Of a stretch of DNA of 64,000 bases, positions 8,989 through 19,029 are shown piece after piece. The stretch is from the NCBI RefSeq assembly GCF_040954645.1, contig NC_092806.1, positions 132,958,476-133,022,475 of the forward strand, given 5' to 3'. Position 1 is the first letter of the stretch. Each line of letters begins with the position of its first letter. Both the position numbers and the translations under genes were made by a program. The DNA comes from Diabrotica undecimpunctata (taxonomy: Eukaryota > Arthropoda > Insecta > Coleoptera > Chrysomelidae). The notes under the pieces are model-generated. The model made no database searches, was not told the DNA's origin, and worked only from the letters and a program-made list of their open reading frames with translations.

Positions 8989-10200
8989 CTAACTAAGGTT
9001 GGCGATCAATTCTTTAAACGCTTTCCTCTCTTTTGCAACGTGAAATATCTGTTCAATACCAAGGTTAGTCCAATCTCTGATATTCCACAGCAAAGATTTC
9101 TTCTTCCTTCCCAAGCACTTTCTTCCATCTACTCTCCCTTGCATGATGATGTGTAGAAAAGAGTATTTATCGTTTCGAAGCATGTGGCCTCAATACGATG
9201 TTTTTCTTATTTTAATTGTTTTCATAAGTGCTTTTATGCATACAAAGTCTTAATGAAAAGTAAGTTACTGAATCGTGAGTCTAAGCTTAGAATCTACAAA
9301 ACAGTAATTAGACCAGTGGTCACATATGGATGTGAAACATGGATCCTCTCAACCACTGATGAAAATCAACTGAGACTATTTGAGCGCAAAATACTAAGGA
9401 AGATATTTGGACCAACCCAATGCAGCGATGGTTCGTGGAGAATTAAAATGAACCACGAGCTGGATGAACTAATGCAGAACGCAGATATTGTTATATTTGT
9501 AAAGTCACAAAGACTAAACTGGCTTGGTCACCTAGAAAGAATGCCAGATAATCGAGCTGTAAAAGTAGTCCAGAAATGGAAGCCCCAAGGAAACAAAACA
9601 AGAGGAAGGCCCCGTAAAAGATGGATAGACGACGTAGAGACGGATCTTAAAACCATGAACATCAGGCAGGAAGGAAAGGCGAAGGAAAGTATCCGACAGG
9701 GCAGAATGGAAGAACATTGTTAAACAGGCCAAGACTCACAAAGGGTTGTAGCGCCATTAGAAGAAGAAGAAGAAGAATTGTTTTCATAAGCTTTCTGCCG
9801 TGTCCAATTATTCTTAATACTTCTTCGTTTGAGACTTTTACAGTTCAAGGAGTTTTGAGAATATGCCTATATATAACACACTTCTACCTCATATAGCAGT
9901 TGCGACCATACGTAACATTTGACGAACCTCAATTTAATAACCATACTCAATTTCTAATTTGTAACATCGACTTGTATTTTATAAATCCTTTTTGAGCTAT
10001 CTTAATTCTGACCTTTACCTCCTCCTCCTCCTCCATATAGCATTTGCGACCATACATAACATTCGATGATTCTCAGTTCTCTATTCCTCATTATTAAGAA
10101 ATATACGTTGTTATTGGGCTTTATATGCCGTTTCTAGATTTATTAGTCCCCGAAACTTCTATCTACAACTTTGCCTACAACTGTATACGAAAAGATATTA
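8989..10200 (-). mobile_element. RTE/R4-like 3' end, split by a second retrotransposon
   Basis: Minus-strand pieces in order: YVWSQLLYEVEVC (about 9910), RKLMKTIKIR, then SFLHIIMQGRVDGRKCLGRKKKS and LLWNIRDWT, with the ORF ending near 8989. These are the conserved C-terminal blocks of (GAA)n-tailed endonuclease-RT elements. The 9229-9775 insertion interrupts it. A second diverged copy of the region around 9895-9935 appears at about 10035-10075, next to a (CCT)n run. Confidence 0.7.
9229..9775 (+). mobile_element. 5'-truncated RTE-like element with (GAA)n tail and 15-bp TSD
   Basis: The insert encodes the C-terminal domain (VIRPVVTYGCETW, FERKILRKIFGP, LNWLGHLERMPDN, TRGRPRKRWIDDV) on the plus strand and ends in (GAA)n at 9760-9775. 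The 15-mer aattgttttcataag flanks it at 9214-9228 and 9776-9790. The ORF runs open from 9184 (outside the element) to 9723. High quality and low decay suggest a recent insertion. Confidence 0.92.
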
Positions 10201-10329
10201 CGAGAGTGTGATCGCATTTTGACATTTAAAGAGCATTGTTTGAAGTTAAAATAAAGGCAAAATAATAACCAGAAAAAATAATCACCACAAACTTGTTAAT
10301 CAAAAGGGGACACCTCCTTCCACACTTAA

Positions 10330-10760
10330 AGAATCATTACAGCATATGCTGTTCCAGTATGGGAACCATCAGACATGTAGATATGTAGATATAGCTATCA
10401 ACGAGTCAATAAGAATTATTAGTGAATTTGTGAGACCCACGCCCATCATTAAGCTCTATTCTTCTAAGAGAAGTTGCTAGAGATGTGAAACAAAATAAAT
10501 AAATTGAAGATCCTTGACATTCACTTCACGTCCAATAACACACAATATGAAGATCAAGGTAAAGCTTTGTGGTCAGAGTAGCCCATTTACAAGATTTACC
10601 AGAAACAACTTATCTTAGTAATCGTAAAGAAGCTATTCCTCCATATCTAGAACTTTGGGAAGAACTCTTACCTGTAAGAAAAGTACCTTTGTAGAGAACA
10701 CTTAATCGCCTGCAAGTTGGAAAGGGTAATAAAATAGACCTAGCCCTCAAGATGTCAAAG
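10330..10760 (+). pseudogene. Non-LTR polyprotein C-terminal remnant (Jockey-like)
   Basis: Broken translation gives AYAVPVWEPSD, then IAINESIRIIS, then RPTPIIKLY, and further on RTLNRLQVGKGN. These are the blocks expected after the RT domain of Jockey-type elements (AEYCAPVW, LNxxxRIIsGclrpTP, LNRLRTGvGR). Several stops and frameshifts are present. Confidence 0.6.
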
Positions 10761-11607
10761 AAGTAGATGTATCAGGGTCCACTAGGGCAAATATTTGCGA
10801 TATTTACCTATTCCATGTAATTTGGTAATATCTTTTGTAAGAACTGGCAATAATTTTTACAATTTAAGCTGTTTTGAAAAAAAAACCAGTCTTATTTACA
10901 TTAACTTTATTTTCTTTGGTGATACGAAACATTTTTGCGTAAGAGTCTTCTTCTCCCCAGATTTGCGCATTATTATAGTTCATAATGTCATTTCTAATAA
11001 ATTCGTCAATAAACAAAAACTCCTTAGCCTCTGCATATCGACCTAACAAGTTTCTGTACATAATCTTAATTTAATTAAACCGCGTGGTAAAACTCTAAAG
11101 TCCTAATACCTCTGTCCAAGTTTATTCTTTTTCTAGGAATCATGTTATTTGTATCCAAGGTAGTAATTTACTTGAGGTACTATAAGATGGCAAAATATAT
11201 ACTATGTGCTATAACTCACATATTTCCCGTTTCTTTTTATTTTAAGCAATTCAGACTGTTCTCACTGTTTAACTTGTTTATATTTTTGAGTTGCTACCTT
11301 AGGGAGTAGTAACCAGTGGAAAGACCTATTACCAACTTAAATCTTTTTTCTCATTTTGAAAAAGTACTTTTAGATTTCAGGAGATAAATTTACAAAAAAA
11401 TTGTGTCTTTCTCAGTGATGCTCTAACTGAATGTTTTTTCAGACCCAAATTCCCGTTTCACGTTGCATTTGGTTAATCCATAAAAGGATTCTTGGCCTAA
11501 TAAAAGCTAATTTGCATCTAGGATTATCACACAATCATATTGAACAACAAAATAAAGTATATTCGTTAAAAAGGAAAAGACAGTTAAGATTTATTCGTTA
11601 ATTTTAG
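10761..11607. other. Intron sequence, no recognisable feature
   Basis: AT-rich; short open frames on both strands here have no family resemblance and look like chance. Confidence 0.5.
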
Positions 11608-11727
11608 GTTATTTAATAATCACTGGTGCTTTATTTGTGGGTCACATCGTTGGAGAACTGCCAACCACGAGGAGAGTAACTGAATATATATTACTAGGAG
11701 TAGGAACCGTATTGTTCATAGTAATGG
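11608..11727 (+). CDS. Four-TM membrane protein gene, exon b
   Basis: This exon is bounded by TTTTAG at 11607 and GTAAGT at 11728. It is 120 bases long and phase 1 at both sides, so it joins exon a in frame (TYG|GYLIITG). It encodes a helix (YLIITGALFVGHIVGEL), a short charged loop (PTTRRVTE) and the start of the next helix (YILLGVGTVLFIVMG). The joined reading is smooth across both junctions, which supports the splice sites. Confidence 0.85.
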
Positions 11728-12334
11728 GTAAGTTAGAATTCTTATATAAAATATGTATTTAAAAATTGTATACAAAGACTAATATTTATAATATAGTTTT
11801 AAATACCAAATTAGGTATTATCTTTCATGTTAGTTGACATGTTAATGCAATAAGACAATATTGCGAAAGACAATTCTTATCATTGGCCCTGGACTTCTGC
11901 TCTTATGGCAGAAAGATGAGTGAGCTTTCTGGAACACCTAAAGGTATGAATAGATTCAGGTCAGGCATCCAAAAAACTTTGAAAAACAGATGAAGACTTA
12001 AAACAAATCTTCAAGACAATCTCTTTTTGAAATGGTTATCAATGCATCAATCTGGCGCTATTTAGCAACCAATGTATAACAGTGGATTCATACTGACTCA
12101 GGTATAGGCACGTCTTATCTTAACGCAATCTATACAATTAGAAATTTGTCAGGAAGAACTAAAAGATTATACTACCTAATCATATTTAATATTATTTATA
12201 TAGGGAAGCAAAAAAGAGAAAAATCTTGCCTAAACTGTACAAATTAATAGAAATGTAAAACAATACTGTCTCTTCTGGGGGTTAACTGTAGTAAGTCTTC
12301 AACAGTCGTAAGTCTTCCATGTGAAATATAGCTA
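11728..12334. other. Intron sequence, no recognisable feature
   Basis: No coding or terminal-repeat signal seen. Confidence 0.5.
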
Positions 12335-13605
12335 ATTGTGGTGTTTCACCAAAAATGGAGAAAAGACAAAATCCAATAACAAAATACGAGTTGTAACAGT
12401 AGAAATTAATTTTGAAACGAAAACTCCATTATAAATACAGAAAAGAGATATAGAAAAACTTGCCCTACCTCTGATATTTTGAAGTGAAACTTCATATGAC
12501 AAATGGGAAATCAGAATTACCAACACAAAGAATTTTATGATTAATTGAAAGTAAGAAAAAGGAAAAAACGATAATAAAAAAAATTGCTTATGAAGTATTA
12601 GGAACAGAGAACAACGACAAAAAACACCACGAACCACCATGTATAATAGAAAACGCAAAAGAAATTATATAAGAAAAAAGAAAATATATAAGAAATGGCT
12701 AACAAATAAAACATCTAGCAATAGAGTAACATATCAACGGAAAAACGGAGAAGTACGCAATCAAATAAAAGAACCAAAAAACAATTTCTGGGAACAAAAA
12801 TGTGTCCAAGTTGAAAATTTATTTGGTGGTTCTCAGACTACGGAAGCATGGAGAACTATCACTAATCTAAAGAAAAACACCCATAATTCCTTAAGCAACT
12901 TAATTCCAATAGAAAAGTCAGAAAATCACTATAAAAATTTACTCCAAGAGTCCAGATTGAAATATATGGGAGAGGAATACAGAAAGGATAGACACCAAAT
13001 AGTAACAATAATACTACTAACAACAAGGTCCCTACTACGATAATTAAAATGAAAAACGGGTGATTTCCAGGACCTGGCAATATATCTTATTTAAAACAGG
13101 AGGTTTACTCCTAATAGAACGAATAACTTTTCTAATGGATCAATGGTGCCAACAAATTAAAGTACCATCTAAATGGAAAACCGCTCATCAAGTGTCCATC
13201 TTTAAAAAGGGTAATGGAAAAGATCCTAATTGCTACGTGTCCTACCTACTTTCGGGAGATTGTTGGGAAAGATAATGAATGGAAAGGAAAAATACAAGAT
13301 GATGTAGGGCATAACTTGTTTATACTCCAACAATTAATAGAAAAAAGAATAGCGGTTGGTACAGAAGTACATCTAGCCTTCATCGACCTAGAAAAAACGT
13401 ATGATACAGTTCCAAGTCTTAAATTGTGGCAAATTTTACAACAACTCGGCATTAGTCTATACCTTTTAGGAAAAATCACAGAAGTATACAGGGATAACAC
13501 TACTTACCTAAAAATCGGAAATAGACTATCCAAGATAATAAAAGTAACTAAAGGACTAAGACAAGGATGCAGTACGTCACCCTTACTGTTTAATTTATTA
13601 GGCCT
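12335..13605 (+). mobile_element. RTE-like retrotransposon fragment (linker and RT), truncated after RT motif B
   Basis: Plus-strand pieces, in changing frames: KKIAYEVLGTENN (about 12580), KNNFWEQKC (about 12780), MDQWCQQIKVPSKWKTAHQ (about 13137), LQQLIEKRIAVGTEVHLAF (13327), DLEKTYDT and LRQGCSTSPLLFN (about 13555-13600). The last block should lead to YADD, but the sequence switches at about 13606 to a minus-strand element. Stops and frameshifts are frequent in the first half. Confidence 0.75.
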
Positions 13606-14070
13606 TAGTTATTTGGCCTGGCTATTGGTCTCCTTGCTTTACCTCTTCTGGTTCTTCTTGGTTGCTATCTAAATTATTTTGGGTGTTCAGTAGATCATCG
13701 AAATATTGCTTTAATCTGTCTAAGATGTGATCATTGTCATGCAGTACGAGTTCTTCGTTGTCTCTTATCTGCTTTGGTGTTTGTAGAAACTTTTCGGTTC
13801 TTAGATTCTTCAGGGTTTTGAAGAATAACTTTTAATTAGTGTGGTAGTCTTTTTCTATCTTGTTTCCAAATTCTTCCCAACTTGTCCTTTTCGCTGCTAG
13901 TACCATTTCAATGACTTTGATTATCTGTTATTTTTATTTTTGGTACGTCTATTTAATTTTTCTTAAATTTTTCCGTAAGTTCAACCTCCTGGCCATTTAG
14001 ACCTCTAACATTCCACGTTGCTAATGTCTATCCTTTGGGATTGGGAACTACTCTGTTATTATGGCCGTGT
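13606..14070 (-). mobile_element. RTE-like endonuclease start plus linker, internally deleted
   Basis: On the minus strand the endonuclease start (RGLNGQEVELTEKFKKN, about 14010-13960) is followed almost at once by the post-endonuclease linker (LGRIWKQD near 13870, then LFFKTLKNL and similar pieces). Most of the endonuclease is missing. It abuts the plus-strand RT fragment head-on. Confidence 0.55.
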
Positions 14071-14452
14071 CATTGAACTCTTTTTCTTGCATGTGGTTTT
14101 TAATATTTACTGTTTATGTTCTCGCTCGTTGCTGGCTGCATTTTTTCAAACACTTATTTGAATTGCAGTATCTCAGATAACAAAAGCCATATTCCTCCAA
14201 ATTGCATTAGGATCCCTTTTCGTATTTCAATTCATGTTTTCCTTTTTTACTTTTATTTCTGCACAGAATATATGTTCTTTGTCGACTTACAACATCCATC
14301 ATAAAAATCTAAAACAAACAAAAATTAAACAGTTACTATAAACCATTTTGAAATCTCTTGCTTGATTAAATTAATTATATCTTACTACTTGAAATTATAT
14401 CTTACTTTTACTTTTTATGAATTTTGGTATTTTAAAGATGTTTATGTTTTAG

Positions 14453-14824
14453 GAAGTCTTTCCTTCGCTGCATTAGACTCCGTTCCTCCAAGTCTGGTAG
14501 ACAACGCTGCTATAGTGGGAACGCTATCCCTGGTAGTTGCAGGTCTCTTCCTTCTTGATATGGGCGGCCCAAAGAAACGAACGGCTAGATCTCAACAACC
14601 CAAACAAAAAAAGAACGTTGTAGTTCCTCGAGGCAGTATTACAAAACAGGTTATTGAGATAGAAAGAGATAAAGACAAAGAGCAGAAAGGTCAGAAGGAG
14701 AGTACAAAACCTGAGGAGATACAATTTAAAAAGGTAGAAAAGGGTGTAAAAATTGAAAAGGACAAAAATGGAACTAACGGAATGACTGCTATTGAAATGC
14801 AAAATACAAATAGTTCTAATAAAG
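14453..14824 (+). CDS. Four-TM membrane protein gene, exon c
   Basis: This exon lies between TTTTAG at 14452 and GTATAA at 14825. It is 372 bases long and phase 1 on both sides, continuing exon b (VMG|SLSFAALDS). It completes one helix, then has a short PPSLVDN loop and a last helix (AAIVGTLSLVVAGLFLLDMGG). Immediately after the membrane comes a strongly basic stretch (GPKKRTARSQQPKQKKN), then about 60 residues of mixed-charge, Lys/Glu-rich sequence, probably cytoplasmic. An open frame runs upstream of the acceptor, but only the spliced reading makes a coherent membrane protein. Confidence 0.85.
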
Positions 14825-16196
14825 GTATAATCTCTACGTTAGTTTATGTAAATTTTTTCTTTTTAATAGTAAGACGAAGATGGCTGCTAATACAGCATTT
14901 GGTACTTAAGCTGATGAAATTTTAAGATCATCTTGTGTAAACTGGTTAATATGGTGGTAGTACACCATATGCTTTTATTGATTATATACTTTAGATTTTT
15001 ATGGGGTTATGATAAGTTAAGAATTCAAGATAGTCACTTTGCTTTATCAAAACAAACACTAGATCCCGCTACAGATCCTACTTATACATATTAAGCTTAA
15101 TTTCGTGGCATAAATCGTAAATCTTCATTTTTTAAATAAACTTATATTTTTACTTCATAATAGATACAAATACGGTTCCCATTAAAGGTGTGCCATTTTA
15201 CCAAAAATAGAAGTAGAAAAAAAAGTAGAAGACAGACATAATGAGTTCTTATGGGGTGGGGGCGGCGAAACTCGGCCGGCCAAATGCGGCCCTGCTCAGA
15301 TAAATTGTCGTCCACTGCAAGAAAAATTACTATAGCCTCTTTTCTGTTGTCTATAATATGATCAATAATATAATATGATTCAGTTCTTATGCTTAACTAA
15401 AGTTGTCAATTATCGGAAGACATTTAACCAATAGGAATAAAACCACGTGATTACAATTTTTTACACGTCTTGCTCTGATGGTACGTCAGATTATATTGCA
15501 CATGTTGTTATAGTCAAGAGGTTTGTTCTTGTTCTGTGATGAAGTGTACCATGTGTCGCAATGACGTTTAAAAAATTACCAGAAGCATACCTAGAAAGTC
15601 TTTTGTTAGAGAGTGAAGATGAGTATCTTAATATAATAATGTATGTGTATATACCTGTACTTTATCACTTAAGATTCTTTATCTATAATCTATACTTCAC
15701 AAATTAAAACAAAAATGACAAGCAATAGTAAAAATTAAAAATAATGCATTACGCCTGACTGAGAATTTATTACTTTATAAATTCAACTAACTACCACTAA
15801 AAACAAAAAATGTACAGGCCAAACCTTCAAAATGCTTACGTCCAATAAATTCTTGGTGAATCATAAGGTTGTACCTTTTTACAAAGTGTGTCAAATCAAA
15901 TCTAAAAATAAAAAGGAAGTACTTAAAAATCAATTAGTAAAAAACCAGTTCCTCCTTTACACTAACGAATTAAAATCATAGTATAAGTACTCCTGGTGGG
16001 ATGGTATTATTAGAACCGCCTATATTATTGATTTCGTTTATTACTGCCAAGCCAGTAATTTAGGACTGACATGAATTTATTATTTTAAACCGATAACAGT
16101 CGAAAGACTTTTTTCTGTCACACGATCGATCGGTGGTCGCGCGTTAGTTTATAGTATATAGTATTTTTATTTGCTTTCTATGTTAAAAATATCTAT
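14825..16196. other. Intron sequence with a GC-rich patch, otherwise unassigned
   Basis: A short GC-rich patch (about 15250-15295) stands out from its AT-rich surroundings. Near 15563 a short frame begins MTFKKLPEAYLESLL, faintly like the start of piggyBac transposases, but nothing follows it. No gene is called. Confidence 0.4.
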
Positions 16197-18917
16197 GAGG
16201 AGCAGACTTTCTATATGCATTTTGTCCATTTTTTCAAATTTTCAACCAAAGATGGCATCGCAAACTATATGTATAGAGCCACCATTTTGTGTCACGAAAG
16301 ACGTTCCAAATGAATTCTGTTGTCTGCAAATTAAATGAAAAAAATACCTTGGACTTTCTATGTGCTGTGTGTCCATTGATGGTAGACGAACTAAACGAAG
16401 TTTGTCCGTGCGCTATGGACTAATTGCGATTTGTTTGTCGTTGGTGGTCGTTGTCGTTGTATAGTTGGTGTCTATACTGTTAAGTTTATTTTATGTGCGT
16501 TTGTTTTTCCGATTTTCAACAAAACAATATAAAATAATGGATGTAGTTGTGACAGGAGATCATGTAGTTGGTGATACGGACCGCGGTAGCAGAAAAAGAA
16601 AAAGACATCTAACTAAAGAGCGTAAAAGCAATGTTAGGTATGCTTTAATGACTTATAGGTTACTTGTGTATTTTGGTATTGTTTACACAATATCATCTTA
16701 TGTTGACTATCAGTTCTTATGTTGTTGCCGTTAATATTTTAATATCATTCTCTTTTCAAGGCATTCAAAACATTATCCTAATTTGGAATATTTTGTTGAT
16801 TTTTTCTGTAATCACCCTAATCGAAAAGATTTTTGCTGTAATGAAGTATCCGAAGACGATATTAGGACAATTAGAAGTATGTTTTATGAAACAATAAACA
16901 AAAATGTACAGGATAATTATTTGGGACATTTTATGGATGTTGAAAAACCAGATAGAAGTCGGAACCGAAAAATAGAAAGAAAATCCCACAATTTCTTTAT
17001 AAGATATCATGTAAGTTTTACTTACAATAAAATCTTATTTAGCATTAAAAGTTTTTGTTTAGATATTTTAAAAACACGGTAAAAAACACAATATGTGTTT
17101 TTCACCGAAAGTAATATTCTTTATTTTAGGTTTGGAAGAATGGAAAAAAAAAATTACATTTCCCAGAAATTATTCTTATCCATATTTAGTGTCAGTCAGA
17201 GTCGCGTAAATACTATTGCTCGAAAAATGCAATCTGGCAGTGGTATTGTTGAGAACCGTGGAGGGGACAAACGGTCTTTCAAGAATGTTGAAAAATTTGA
17301 AGCTATTAAAAAATTTATAGCCAGTTTGAAAGGACATGAAAGTCATTACGGGCGTGCTAAATCTAGGCGCATTTATCTATCATCTGAAAATAATATCACT
17401 ATTTTATGGAATCTGTACAATCAAAGTACTGCTGAGAATTTGAAAGTAAATTACAAGTATTTTAGTAGGAGCTTTAATAGTCATTTTAATATTGCATTTG
17501 GAAGCCCTGCTACTGACGTATGTGGCTTTTGTGTCAGGACCCAAACTTCTATTAGCCTTTGTAAAGACAAAACTAAGGAAAAACCAGAACACACTGTTTC
17601 CTACTGTTTTGAGCTTCAGCAGGTTCGAGTCTTACCGAAAGTGCCCATTCAAGATTCATTTTACGCCCAGCAGTTATCTTTTTATTGTTTTTGTGTAACC
17701 GACGTGGATATTAAAAAGCCAGTTTTCTACACCTGGATGGAACATCAAGCAAAAAGGGGATCTGCTGAAACAAGTTCTGCTCTATGTGATTTTTTTAATA
17801 AATCTGAATTTGGATCAGGTATAAAACAATTAAGACTATTCGCAGATGGTTGTGTGGAGCAGAATAAAAATGCACACATGATGCATATGCTCATGCTATG
17901 GTTATACAGAAATGCCCCACAAAATATTAAATCTGTGGTACTTATTTTTCCGGTACGCAGACATTCATATTTGCCAGCGGACCGTGTTTTCGGGCAAATA
18001 GAAAAAGTTACACGATCCTATAGTACAATAAAAACCCCTACACAATATTATGACATTTACTCCAAGAAGGGAGAATTTAAACAACTTGGTAGAGACTGGA
18101 CTGTTTATGATCTAAAAACTGCGTTAACCTGTTTAAAAAAAATTGAAGGAATCAGTGCAGCCAAACGAATTATTATTAAGAGATCACAAAACAACAACAA
18201 TATTTTGCTTAAGACCGAACTGTTCTACAGAAATGATGATCCATATTCCAAACATTATTGAAACGTGGAAAGAAGCTTTCGACTTTACACTTACCTGCTG
18301 TAGAACTCCAAAACGAAATTAAACCAAAAAAACTCCAGAGCCTCTCGAAACTATTAGTGGAACTGTCAGGGGTGAATTGGGTCAACGATCCTAAGCTAAC
18401 ATGGTTACAACCAATTCTTTCTGATACTGGTGAGCAAAATGACAATCAAGTTAACCTTGCTGAAACTGAGGATGATGACGTTATCGAAGGAGCTGAGTGC
18501 TGTGATTGCAATGATGACCATGGGGACCTTTATGATATGTAAAATGCCATTATTGTTCCATTTATTTTTAAACATTATTTTGTATTTAAAAATAAAATAC
18601 TATTTTTATGAAGCTACTTGAGTTTTTTTACATCGTTACTACCAAACGTCTGTCATACCGCTTGGTGTAGACAATCAAAATGCGTTTCGTCCAAGGATGA
18701 CAATCTAAATGCAGTTTGTCCAACAGTTTTTTCAAGTTTTTTGGGATATTATCAATACTAGATTTTTAGCATATAGGTATAATATTTGAATGATTATTCA
18801 TCCATGTTTTAGGTATATCAGTTTTTCGTTCAATTTCTTGCCAAACGCATAGCAGTTTTTCTCTATTTGCTAAAATTACAAAAAATGGACAACATGCATA
18901 TAGAAAGTCTGCTCCTC
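16197..18917 (+). mobile_element. TIR DNA transposon, DGCxxQNKN transposase family, copy 1 (nearly intact)
   Basis: The 38-bp terminal inverted repeats at 16197-16234 and 18880-18917 differ at one position. They begin gaggagcagactttc. The flanks are ctat and ttat, possibly a 4-bp duplication with one change. Inside, the 14-mer atgcNNttYgtcca occurs in both TIRs and twice more at 18680-18693 and 18709-18722, consistent with transposase binding sites. The element carries one spliced transposase gene. It sits in the intron between exons c and d of the membrane-protein gene. Confidence 0.88.
16537..18541 (+). pseudogene. Transposase of the DGCxxQNKN family (copy 1), three exons, two frameshifts
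   Basis: Exon 1 (16537-16637) encodes a basic, NLS-like start ending KERKSNV. The donor GTATGC and acceptor TTTCAAG splice it to exon 2 (16761-17010), which holds a Cys/His-rich segment (CNHPNRKDFCC) and FYETINKNVQDN. Exon 3 starts at 17130 and carries GGDKRS, KGHESHYGRAKS, FGSPATDVCGFC, TWMEHQAKRGSAE, the DGCVEQNKN block (about 17844) and HSYLPADRVFGQIE (about 17965-18006). The two Asp and the Glu in these last blocks are candidates for a DDE-like triad. The frame slips in the A run near 17141 and again at about 18258, after which the tail continues (KRGKKLSTLHL) to a stop at 18541. I associate this family with uncharacterised insect proteins (DUF7869-like), but that is from memory. Two slips in about 590 codons mean recent activity. 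Confidence 0.82.
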
Positions 18918-19029
18918 TTATTAAAAGAACATAAATTTAAATTAAAACTCAAGACATACACAAAAACGGAACAAACGCTAAAATAAAAGATAATAGATAC
19001 AAAGAAACTTAACAAACACTAAAATATAA

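Noticed and set aside
10018..10033. (CCT)n run as a feature of its own
   Set aside because: Short simple repeat inside an RTE remnant, not informative alone.
15563..15640. Short frame beginning MTFKKLPEAYLES that hints at a piggyBac start
   Set aside because: No following piggyBac block and no TTAA end; similarity too short.
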